From Liquidambar formosana (taxonomy: Eukaryota > Streptophyta > Magnoliopsida > Saxifragales > Altingiaceae), in the NCBI GenBank assembly GCA_039720395.1, contig CM077831.1:31411695-31475694 (forward strand): DNA of 64,000 nt, read 5' to 3'. Position numbers and translations under genes: made by a program. Below are positions 24,601 to 36,600 of the stretch, piece by piece; the first letter of the stretch is position 1, and each line of letters begins with the position of its first letter. The notes beneath the pieces were generated by a model. That model did not search any database and was not told the DNA's origin. It saw only the letters and a list, made by a program, of their open reading frames with translations.

Positions 24601-27600
24601 GAGCTCAATGCCATAATTTTCACCTTGTTTCTTTGAGAGGACCAATGCCACACCTAAGTATACCATACCTTTTTCTGGTCCGGCATTGTACTGATTATGG
24701 TAGTCACCAAATCCAAGCATCTCACTCTTACTTAAAAATGTACTTGGGCTTGACATTCTTTGTAACACTTCAGAGTACACCTAACAGATACATGTCAGAA
24801 ATATTGTACATCACAAAGACATGTTGTTGCAAACTAGAGTGATGACATGGGCTTCCCCACTAACCTAAAAACCCTTGACTAAGACATTTTTCCTACTCTG
24901 TGTAAGCAGAACCCCAATGCCTCCCACCGTAAAAAAGGGGAAGAGAGAAAGAGAGAGTGAGAGAGAGGGGTGGGGGGGCAGGGAGTTTACTCTATCTGAA
25001 GCCCATACAGGTCAATAGGTATGGAAGAAAATCCCAGTTTATATGCCTTTTCTATATTAACTTCACACATGGCCCTTGATTTTGAGTTTCTGATCTTGCA
25101 TCAATAAATTCAATTGCTTTGAGGTGCAGTTGAAGATCTGATTTCATGAACAAAAGCATTCTGAGTAATAGAAATGACATGGAAGAGAATATCCTCCAAT
25201 GGAATAGCAAAAAAATTTGCAATGATCCTAGACAGTCTTTCTTAGGGTTATCGGATAAAAATCCTTCATGTTAATTGTTCCTGCCTGTTTGAGATTATCT
25301 GATGGAAGTGGATTGACATTCTTCTCCAATTGTGGATTTTGGAAATATTCCTGACTTATTGCCATATCAACCTGGAAATTTTAGACATTTATTATCTATA
25401 GAAAAAGTAGATCCTGTATCCTATGTTAAATTGTAAATGACCTTTACAGCTCCTTTTTTTCTAAGGTCTCTCAAATCATTTTTCACACTCCTGAGTGAAA
25501 GTCATAGTGCAAAACATTTTACTAAGTGTACTACCACACTACCTACCTTTTGTTTTGCTTGCTGCTTTTAATTTCACACCATGATGTTATTGATATTTTT
25601 ATGGCTGGATATGGGCAAGATGACGGTGATAAAACAATTTAAGAAAATAAAATGCATAAAGTCCCAAAAAATGGATTTGAGTTGTCAAGTTCCAAAATTA
25701 ATACCATCCTTGCATGTGTTTACCCACTCCTTTGAAAATACCTTTAGGCTTCTTTTGGTTAGCTTGAATGATGGGGATATTTTCTCTGTTTTGGCAGAGA
25801 CGTTTGAATTCTATTGCCTTCCTAAAATGTGATATGTTAATCCACATTTTATAGTGGTCCTTATACCAATAGTCTGCCCCAGAGAGAACCATTGATGTAA
25901 CTGATTTTGTGCCCATATTGCGATGTTGTTGCAAAATTATGTAGCAGTATCCTGACTAAAAGATAGAAAAATGCTGAAGTACTTTTTATGCAGATAAAAT
26001 TTTCAACATCAGTTAATTTATAATTTCCTCATATAGCTTTGTTTATTAACTTAAGATAGCTATACGATTCCATATTCTTATAATCATCCAATTGCTGATG
26101 TAGAGGATCTTATAAATTATTGGCATATGTTTTGTGTCTACCAATTTGTTGTCGCACAGCAGCATTATAGACTTGGGGAATCAATTTAAGAAAATTTTCC
26201 TATGAATGCAGGAGGCTTTTTCACACCTACTTGGTGAACAGAATGAACTTACGCAGGAGCTAGCATCTCAAGGCATGAGTATTGTGTATGAACTTGGTGA
26301 TGAATCAATGAAGGAAAACTTAGTAAATGCACTTGTAAGCACCCTGACTGGTTCGGGGAAGAGAAAAAGAGCTATTAAGGTATGGAGGAATTCTGATATA
26401 GTTTCCTTTCTTTAGTACTTTCATTTTAATGGCAATACAAGGAGGATTTTCTCTGCTCTCCCCTATAACCTCCTGCATATTTCCTTTTGCTTTGTTGGGA
26501 GTTTGAATTTACAGAGTTTTTGTTTGTTATACAGCTGGTTGAAGACTCTGAAGTGTTCCAAGAGGGGGCTATTGGTGAAAGCCACAGTGGAGGGAAACTT
26601 AGCACTTACAAGGAGCTTTGCGGCCTTGCAAACGAGATGGGGCAGCCAGACTTAATTTATAAGTTCATGGATCTAGCTAATTATCAATCTTCACTAAATT
26701 CTAAAAGGGGTGCTGCCTTTGGGTTTTCTAAGATAGCCAAGCAAGCAGGGGATGCACTTCAGCCACATTTACATTCATTGATTCCGAGGCTTGTCCGTTA
26801 CCAGTACGATCCTGATAAAAATGTGCAGGTTTGCATCCTAAAAATAAATTATTATACTCTTCAACATCGGTTTAAATTTCATCTATATCTGTTCACTACA
26901 AGCAGCTTTTGTCAATCATTTTGCAATGTCCATGATTCAAACTTCAACAAGAAGTGCTAGTCCTCTTTCTATTGTCCCTCCTGACCTCATCCACCAAAAA
27001 AATTTCTATAGAAAGTTTTTCTTAGCAGGAGAGTAGTGTCGTATACATCCAATCTTTATTAATTTCTTAGCACATTTTATAACTGCCTTTTGTTCACTGT
27101 TCTTTAGTTCTTTCAATGCTTATAGGATGCAATGGCACACATCTGGAAGTCACTTGTTGCAGACTCAAAGAGGACCATTGATGAACACTTGGACCTTATT
27201 ATTAGTGATTTATTGATACAATGTGGATCCAGGTTATGGCGTTCACGTGAGGCTTCTTGTCTTGCCCTTGCAGATATTATCCAAGGACGGAAATTTGCTC
27301 AGGTAATTCAACCTGTTATCAGTTTTTTGTTGTCAATTGCAAGCTAAAGAAACTTCTAATTTTTTTCATGGAGATTATCTTCCAATCTTATATGTTGGTA
27401 TTTTAAAATAAATCATTATAATATATTTATAAAATTTTATATGCAAAACTTATAAAACTTTAAATTTCAACTCTTTTAGTGGTAAATCAAAGTATTTTTG
27501 GACATTTTTGGATCTCCATTCATAAATTCGCCTCAGCTAAAATTTTCCCTGTCCTTTCCTTACTCTTGTATCATCTCATATTATCATTGGGAATATAAAT

Positions 27601-30600
27601 TTACTTTGATGCAAAATAACTGCTGACACTTCTTGTGTCTCATTTTGTAGCTGTGATTGCCAAAAATTGTAACTGACATGCTTTAATTGAACCGATTATT
27701 ATAAATGCTGTGATTTATTATCACAGTGATTCATTGTAATTGAGCTTCAGTTAGGAAGCTACTTGTTTGCCAAAGGAAATGCGTGGGTTGGGGCATAAAA
27801 ACCTTAAATTTATGAACCTTGTGTTGCTTGGCACATGGATTTGGAGATTTGCTTTGGAAAAGAAAGTTTGTGGAGGAAATATAGTGTGGAAGTGAGAAAG
27901 GGGATTGTTGGCCAAAGGGAGTGAAAGGAAGTTATGGGGTTGGGCTCTGGAAAGCTATTATGATAGGTTTGGATGAAGTTTTTAAAGGGCTGGCCTTCAA
28001 GGTGGTGCTGGTGAACTTTTCAAATTTTCAATCGACCATCTCTTCTTGCACTACAAAGCAGCAACTGAGCTTTGGACAAGCTGCCTGGCCATTTTTGGAG
28101 TTCACTGGGTTCTGTCTGTGACTGTTCGCCAAGTGTTGGGCTCATGGAGATGTAGAAGCAGAAATAGGAGGGGTCGGGAAGTGTGGAGAACAGTTCCCCA
28201 TACTATCTTTTGGTCCATTTGGCGGAAAAGAAACAAAAGAACTTTTGAAGATCTTGAGTCCACGACTTTTTTTTTTGTTGGAGCAATCCGAAGTTTTTAG
28301 AAGACCGGATGAACTCCCAAACCCTTTTTGATTCCTTGGCTTTATAGCCTTCTGTTTTGCTTACATTGGTATACTATTGGTATACTTTTGTACATGGGTC
28401 TCGGCCCTTCTTTGGTGAATAAAATTACCTTCATTAAAAAAGAAAGGTGGTGCTGGTGATAGAGCAAGGTTTTGGAGATTGGACAGATCTATGGTATGGG
28501 GTAGATCCTCTCATGGCTCTTGTTCTAGATTTGTTTGATATTGCTTCTAACATGAGAGCATGGGTGAGTGATTATGTGGTTTTGCAGCCTTGCAGGAGAA
28601 TGGAATGCATTGGAAACTGGTATTTGTTTGTAACTTCAGAGATTGGGAGTTGATCTACTTTTTGGATATCTTTTCCTTGACTACCTGGTGTAGAAATGGG
28701 GAGGATTCTTTGGTGTGGAGATTTAATGCTTAGACATCTTCTCCTGTTTAACATTTCTATATCTCACTAACTTCACATGGAATGGTTTTGAATGGGATGG
28801 CATTTCCTTCTAAGAGTGTGTGGGAGTGTTGTGTTCCTTCAAAGGTGGCTTTCTTTGTGTGGTTAGCTTCTAAAGACAAATGTGTCATGGTGGATAAATT
28901 AATGAGTAGAGGGTGGAGTATGCCTAGTAGGTGCATTTTGTGTACGTGTGAGGCAGAGATGACCATATTTTCATCCATTGTTCTTATACTAGAGAGACAT
29001 GGTCCTTCCTTTTATACGTTTCTTTTTTTTGGGGGGGGGGGGGGGGGGGGGGGGGTTTAGTGGGTGCTGCCTAATTGAATGAGGGATCTTCCTGGTAGTT
29101 GGCGGCTATCTGCTGGCGAGTCGAAAAAAGAAAATTCATTTGGGGAATGTTTCCTCATTGTCTTATGCGGGGTGTGTGTGTGTGTGGAAGGAAAGAAATA
29201 GAAGAATCTTTGAGGAGAAGGATTCAGTTGTGAAGATGAAACAGATCCTTATTACGTCTCTTTTTCTTAGGTAGTTAGGTTGGAGCTACAGATTTTGCTT
29301 ATAGAATGGCTTTCTTTTTTTTTTTTTTGAAGTTATTGGACAGTTGTACTTGCATTTGATTTCTTCCTTCTTTTGTTTTATTTTATTTTTATTTTACTTC
29401 ATGTATAGTGGCTTAAGGTTTTGTGTTTCACGGTCCATCTAGAATTTGACAACAGTACATAACTTTATATTTCCAAAACTTTTGCGATTCTTCTTGCAGA
29501 ATTTCCCTAGTGGATAAAATATGCTTAGACTGTCACTGAATATATCTAAAAACTTCTAATTTGCTGCATTTTTCTTAAAGTACATTAACTGCTCCCCACA
29601 TTTTCTATTTATCTATGTTATCAAATGTTATGCTCAATTATTTTTTGAGGAACATAATCATTTACCCTAAATTTAATTAAACCCCCCCCCCCCCAATACA
29701 TAAAAAAAATAGTGCGAGTTCGAGATTCAAATCCCCAATCTTCCCTTTCAAGGGGGGGGGGGGGGGGGAGTTCCAATTTAGGCTAACAGGCTGGTGGTAA
29801 AACCCCAGTACCCCACCTCAAACCCTCCTGCCACTCAAAATATGCAATTGTTTACATTAGTCCTCAGAATCTGCATATATCATTTCAATACTGCCAGAAA
29901 TTTTACATCATGAAAAGCGTGTTTTGTTCTAGCATAAAATTAGAAAATATTTGAAATATTGGGAAAGTGGAGGATTTTCTGTTTTCTGTCAGGATTCATG
30001 TCGATTTGCCCTATCAAGAGAACATTGAAACCTCAGAACTGTACTGACGACAATTACCAATGAAGATTCCCATGCTAGAATAGTAGAATTTAACATACTT
30101 GAAAAATTATTGGGAAACGCTTGTACAGGATATTCACACCTTTTTTTTTTTTTCCCAGTTATTCACCAATTTTATTTATTTATTTATTTTTTAAAGAAAG
30201 GGGCTGGGGGGAGGAAAACAAAATATGTCAGGAGGCTAAGCCACAACATGTGCTATATAGTATCTGAAACTCACTGGAATTTATATATTTTTTGTCTCAA
30301 CGTCCAGATGTGCATTCTACAACAGTCAAATGACACACAACTACACACATAAAGAGTGCTAGGAAGGTTAGAAGTCTTAATAATTGTTCCCGTACAGGAA
30401 GGAAAAATATTGCAACATTCTGTATCTCTTCCATGCTCCCACCTCGTGGTTTAGTATTAATAGTTTTACTACCACGCACTTTTTTTGATATACCGATAGT
30501 TAGCAAACACTCTCCCAATCACATTCAGTACCTCTAAATCTTCATACCAATATCCAGATCCACATGAAGATGGCTTCGATCCAAAGTGGTATAACCATAT

Positions 30601-33600
30601 AAGTATTCTTGGATACATTATCAGCTTGAGTCAAACTTAGCATGCTGTATGGATTTCTCCTACTATTCCCATTCTGATTGTAGTTTATCTCCTTTATTTT
30701 TATCTTGTAGGTTGGGAAGCATTTGAAGAAAATATGGACGGCAGCATTTCGTGCCATGGATGACATAAAGGAGACTGTTCGGAAGTCTGGAGACAATTTA
30801 TGTCGTGCTTTGACATCATTAACGATTAGGCTTTGTGATGTCTCACTTACTGAAATATCAGATACAAGCAAGACAATGGATATTGTTCTGCCTTTTTTGC
30901 TCACAGAAGGCATACTGAGTAAAGTTGATAGTATTCGTAAGGCATCTATTGGAATTGTTATGAAGCTCGCAAAGGTAGCATTGTTTTCCAACGTTATTTT
31001 GCTGGTTTTGATGAATAATATATTGCTCAGGTATTTTGTGTTGTATTTACAGGGTGCAGGGACTGCAATTCGTCCACATATTTCTGATCTAGTTTGTTGC
31101 ATGCTTGAAAGTTTATCAAGCCTTGAAGACCAAGGGCTCAATTATGTTGAGGTCTGGCTTAATTTATGTGCCACTTTAGGATTGTAAAAATCAATATTTG
31201 GTCATCTTGTGCTGTCATTCATTCGTTCATTTTTTTGTCCCCTTCTTTAGTTGCATGCAGATAAGGTTGGAATACAAACAGATAAGCTTGAAAATTTGCG
31301 AATTTCAATAGCAAAAGGCTCTCCCATGTGGGAAACTCTTGACCTATGCATAAAAGTTGTTGATACCCAATCATTAGATCTTTTGGTTCCTCGTCTTGCT
31401 CAATTGGTTCGATCTGGAGTTGGCCTCAACACTAGGTATGTGGATATGCCGAATTAATGTACAATTTTATAATTTAGGGATAATTCTTGAAATAAATTTA
31501 GATTTTGCTTATTTGGTAATAAATTTTCTTGACCTATCTTTTTCACATCTTGCTTAGATTAAGAAAGTTCTGTCAGTGTGCTTGGATTGAGCAATATTTG
31601 AAAGAACACATTCTAACTAATGCAACTAAAGTTACTAGTCACCTACAAGTGTGAGCGTTGGTATTAAAATGTTGTTTTCTTAGAAAAATAATTGCTTCTT
31701 GGATTGAGATGCCTTGTGAGAAGTCTTATACAGACAGGCAAACATTCATGATTTTGTTTTTCGCTCAATTCTCCTAAAAACTCTAATTAGCTGAAACTCC
31801 TCACAGTAAACTTCATGTAAGACATTTTGTAGAAAATTGTTGTTCATGAATGATAAAGAAACTCCTTACTCTCAACTTCATGTAAAGTGATTAACTTAAT
31901 AAGCATGTTAAGAAGATGGTCCTACATGCAATTTTTTTGCTCTATTTGGAAGGAAAGGAATAGGAGAAATTTTTATGAGGTTGAGGCCTCTATACTAGAG
32001 CTTAAGTCTATTTTTGTGAAGATTCTTTTTTGTTGGTATAGATTGTCCTCATGGGCCAGGCATAAGCAATTTCAGAAAACAGTGTGTCCTTGTTATGTAG
32101 ACGATTTAGATGAATCCTATGTTTACTGACAGATTCTTTAATCTTTCTAATACTGTTGCAGGGTTGGTGTTGCCAGCTTTATTAGCTTATTAGTTCAAAA
32201 AGTCGGAGTTGATATCAAACCATTTTTAAGCATGCTATTGAGGCTGTTGTTTCCGGTCGTTAAGGAGGAGAAAAGTGCTGCATCAAAACGTGCCTTTGCA
32301 AGTGCTTGTGCAATGGTTTTAAAGCATGCAGCTCCCACTCAGGCCCAAAAGTTAATTGAAGACAGTGCAGCTTTGCATACTGGTGACAGGAATGCTCAAA
32401 TTTCATGTGCAATTTTACTGAAAAGTTATTCGTCCATGGCCACGGATGTTGTGAGTGGATATCATGCCACAATTATTCCAGTTATTTTTGTTTCAAGGTC
32501 TGAATCAGACACTTGGTTCACTATTTGCTATTTTGAGATACTGTTGCTGAATTTTTTTATATCAAATATTTGTGACCATCCCGTGTGCTACAACATTATC
32601 ATCAGGTTGATTAGTTAATTATAAATCGCGTATATAGTGAATGGTTTCTTAAAAATAACATTGAGGAAAATGATGTGTGGAATGGTCCACAAATAGCTCA
32701 AGTTAGATTGCATTTCCCTGTTTCTATATAATGAAGGATATATTTCCATGGTTCGTAGAAGTTTTTTGTTCTTCCTGGAGTGCTGTGATTTTCCAGAGAA
32801 CTTGTCCCAAGATTTTTTGACACTATGCGTGTGCATTAGTCCACTAATCCTACCTTCTCTACCGCTAGATTATCTAACCCCTCCCTTTTTCTCTCTTCTT
32901 TATTTAAATCCTTAATCAGGCAAGTGTACATCAGTTAACATCGCAAATAAACATCTCTTTGCAAGCTCCACATCTGCTCACTTTTGAGGAGCCATGTAGT
33001 TTTCCAAATCACCTTGATCTATCAACTCAATCCCATTTCTTTTCTAGTTGATCCAATCAAATTTTCTCCAATCCTAGCTCATTGTGCAGCCACCTTTTCA
33101 TGCTCTCTTTCTCTCATTGCGTTAGCAACATTTGCAGGGAACTTCTCACATTTAGGTGTTGCTTTAAATGTGACACCCCACTGCTCTTCATGATCTTATT
33201 GCAATAGTTGCATTACCTCCAACCATCTTTCCATGCTTCCACCAAATATCCCAAAGTCTCTTCATTTTTCCATTGGTTCTACATCCTTCTCCCTCAATGC
33301 CACGTCAACACAAAATACATATAAATGTAAAAATCATTTTAAGTTATATGATTATCACAATAAAGCACTTACTGCATTCATATCTTTTGTTCAATCTCCA
33401 TTTATTCAAATTTGTGACACTCTTATTAAAATCTACATTAATAATCCAAAAATGAAGTAGGTTATGTAAATGAAAATTCTGGCCTTTTTGTAATTGACAT
33501 TCTATTTTTATGCAGATTCGATGATGACAAGTATGTTTCTAGCCAATTTGAGGAGCTGTGGGAAGAAAATACAAGCGGTGAACGGGTCACGCTTCAGCTG

Positions 33601-36600
33601 TATTTGGGGGAGATTGTTTCTCTTATTTGTGAGAGCATTACATCATCATCATGGGCTAGTAAAAGAAAGGTGGGCATGATCTTTTCTTTCTTTTGTCCCC
33701 ATCTAGTAATTTTATTTCTTGATAGATTGCAATCTTGTCACTTCTGTATGAATTTTAAGATATTTGTCTGTTCGTTGACTTGTTTTTTTCTACCTTTTTG
33801 TTATTTGTACCTCCAGGCAGCCCAGGCAATTAGTAAGCTTAGTGAAGTTTTGGGTGAATCCCTCTCTTCCTATCATCATGTTCTCCTTGAATCCCTTATG
33901 AAGGAAGTTCCTGGTCGTTTATGGGAGGTAGGAAAATCTGTTAATGCACTTTGAGAAAAGAAATATACCAATTTTAAATTCAAATTGAGAATTTGTTTAG
34001 AATTATATTTCTGTCCGATATGTGCTGATGTTGTTACTTCAGCGCATGAAGTGATATTTTTTAAGTCATTCCAGACTTTCTAGTGCACATTCTCGGGTAC
34101 TTGATTATTTCATTATTTAATAAAAAATTTCTCAGCTTTTATTAATCAATTTGGGTGTGACAGGGAAAGGATGCTCTTTTATATGCGATAGGTGCTCTTT
34201 CTATGTCTTGCCATAAAGCAATTTCCACAGAAGATCCTACCACTCCCAATACCATTTTGAGTGTGGTATCTTCTGCATGCACAAAGAAAGTCAAGAAATA
34301 CCGCGAAGCAGCTTTTTCCTGTCTAGAGCAGGTAATTTTCATATTGCTTCTTGCAAAGCATCTCTCAAGTGCATTCTATTATCCTGAAATATTGTCAAAT
34401 AGCGATTAAGAGAATGTTATGATTTATGGAATGATCAATTTTATGTGCTGCGTCATAATCGAGTCAATGTTTTAAACTGGTCCCTTCATCAAACCAGAAA
34501 GAGGCACCAAGTCACGCCAATTCTTGTCATCTCCATGAATGGTTTTGTCATTTTAGTGTTATAAATATGAATTGTTCCCCATCCCATAAAGGAGAAATCC
34601 AAGCATGGTTTTGAACTTGGTGACTTTCTCTGACTAATTGGCTGGATTTGAATCGGTGCCAAAAACTGAATCAAATGAAATAAAATTTGGATTAAAAAAT
34701 GGCCCTTTTTAATGGAAAAAAAGTTGTGGAAAAACTGAAAAATAAAATAAAATAAAATTCGACTGTTTTTTCCCCCTTCTATCAATTGAGCTGAAAATTC
34801 GAACAAGAATAATTGTTCAGATTCGTGTTTCTTAACAAAGATATATTCGTTTGTCCTTTACGTTTTCAGGTTATCAAAGCCTTTGGTAATCCAGACTTCT
34901 TTAATATGGTTTTTCCTTTATTATTTGAGATGAGCAATTCAACTGCACTCGTTAAGTCTGGGCAAGCACCCTTAGCAAGCGATGCGATCAAAGCAGGTAT
35001 AAGTTGCAGTGTGTTCTTAGTATTAGTTACATGAATTTGGGTCAAGTACACTGGAACTTCAGCAATCTATGAAATAAATTTTTAATGTGTATATCTCCTT
35101 TTTTAAAATAAGAACACACTTATTTAATGGCACAAAGTTTTGTCTTCCATATGAAGTTTGACTTTAGTTGTTCCATATTTACCAAAAAATGCGAACAATC
35201 CAACTTTTTCTTATGGACATGAGAAGTTTCTCAAAATCTTGAATTCCCCCATAATTAATTGACCTAATTTGAAGCTGGCATCCTGCATCTTCCCTAATTA
35301 GAGAGGGGATTTTAACTTAAAAGCTGGAGGCACATAATTTTATATTATAGAACATCATAATCCTCTATCACTAAAATTTAGCAAAAACAAGAAATAGTAT
35401 TTCACTAATGAGCTTTGTATTCAGAATATTGCATCTAAAGTCATAAGCAACAAATTCCCTACCTTATCAGGAATACAAGTAAATTTTTTTGCTTGGAAGC
35501 TATACCTCTGGAATCCAGACGGATGTCGCTATTGGCTCCTGAGATATGCTTACTTAACATATCTCAAGATTCTTGGATCTATTTAAGCATAACTAGGCAA
35601 CCCCATTATTAGCCAGCTTATTGATACAGCATATCTCAAGGCTGCTGGAGCTTGCAACTCAACATCCTTTGAAAGCAAATCTCTTTCTTTTTCTTCTATT
35701 TTTGGTGCATATAATTAGGCTAGTCATCAAGCTTCCCATTTGTTGTTTGGTTTTATGGTGCTTGTCTTTTGTGCATGGTAATTGGTAACAATTGACTAAA
35801 TTCATTGTTAATGGATGCTATAGCTTAGTAAAGCCTAGTCTTGTGTGTTCTCTATGCTTTAATGTATCAATATGACTCTTTTTTTGGAAGGCCAATGAAG
35901 CTTGTTTCCTCTGTGTTTTTCTCTGTCAATGCTTCTAATCTCTGGCTTTTATCTGCCAGCCAAAAATACCCTCACCTATAGCTTCTCTGCTTCAGTGCTT
36001 CCATGCATTGAACTATTACATTTTGTAAATTGAACATGGAGGCTTTATGGCCTGTACTTGTAATTTAATCATACACTTTTGTATGCAGAATCAGATGAGG
36101 TGCAGGATTCTTCTGCTCCACATGATAAAATTCTAGACTGCATGACATCATGTATCCATGTGGCATATGTAAATGATATCCTTGAACAGAAGCAGAACTT
36201 GATGCATGTCTTCTTAAGCCTCTTGTTGCCTGGGTTTTCGTGGACAGGTTGTCTTTATTCTCTTTTCTTCCTGTGGGTCAGTTGAAAAAAGTTCACTACA
36301 GTTCAGATTTTCATACTTTATTAATTTAATTTCTGTGGGCAGTCAAATTGTCAGTATTTTCATCTATTAAAGAACTTTGCTCAAGGCTTCACAACATTGT
36401 GGATGACTCTCAGGGAACCTCCCCTCCCACCACTGTAACTTCTTTAGTTCACGAGGTAATGTCATAATCCTTCTCATTTAGTATTTATCTTCCCAAAAAA
36501 ATTGTCTATCTAGACTCTGATCCATGATTCTGCTTGTCTCCAGTTGTTTCACTCTGTCTCACCTAAAGTGGTTGAATGCATAAGCACGGTAAAGATTGCC

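Noticed and set aside
29682..29768. A second tRNA-derived SINE or a tRNA gene around GAGTTCGAGATTC
   Set aside because: The box B match is imperfect, no box A is seen, and it is bracketed by homopolymers; no tRNA cloverleaf could be drawn.
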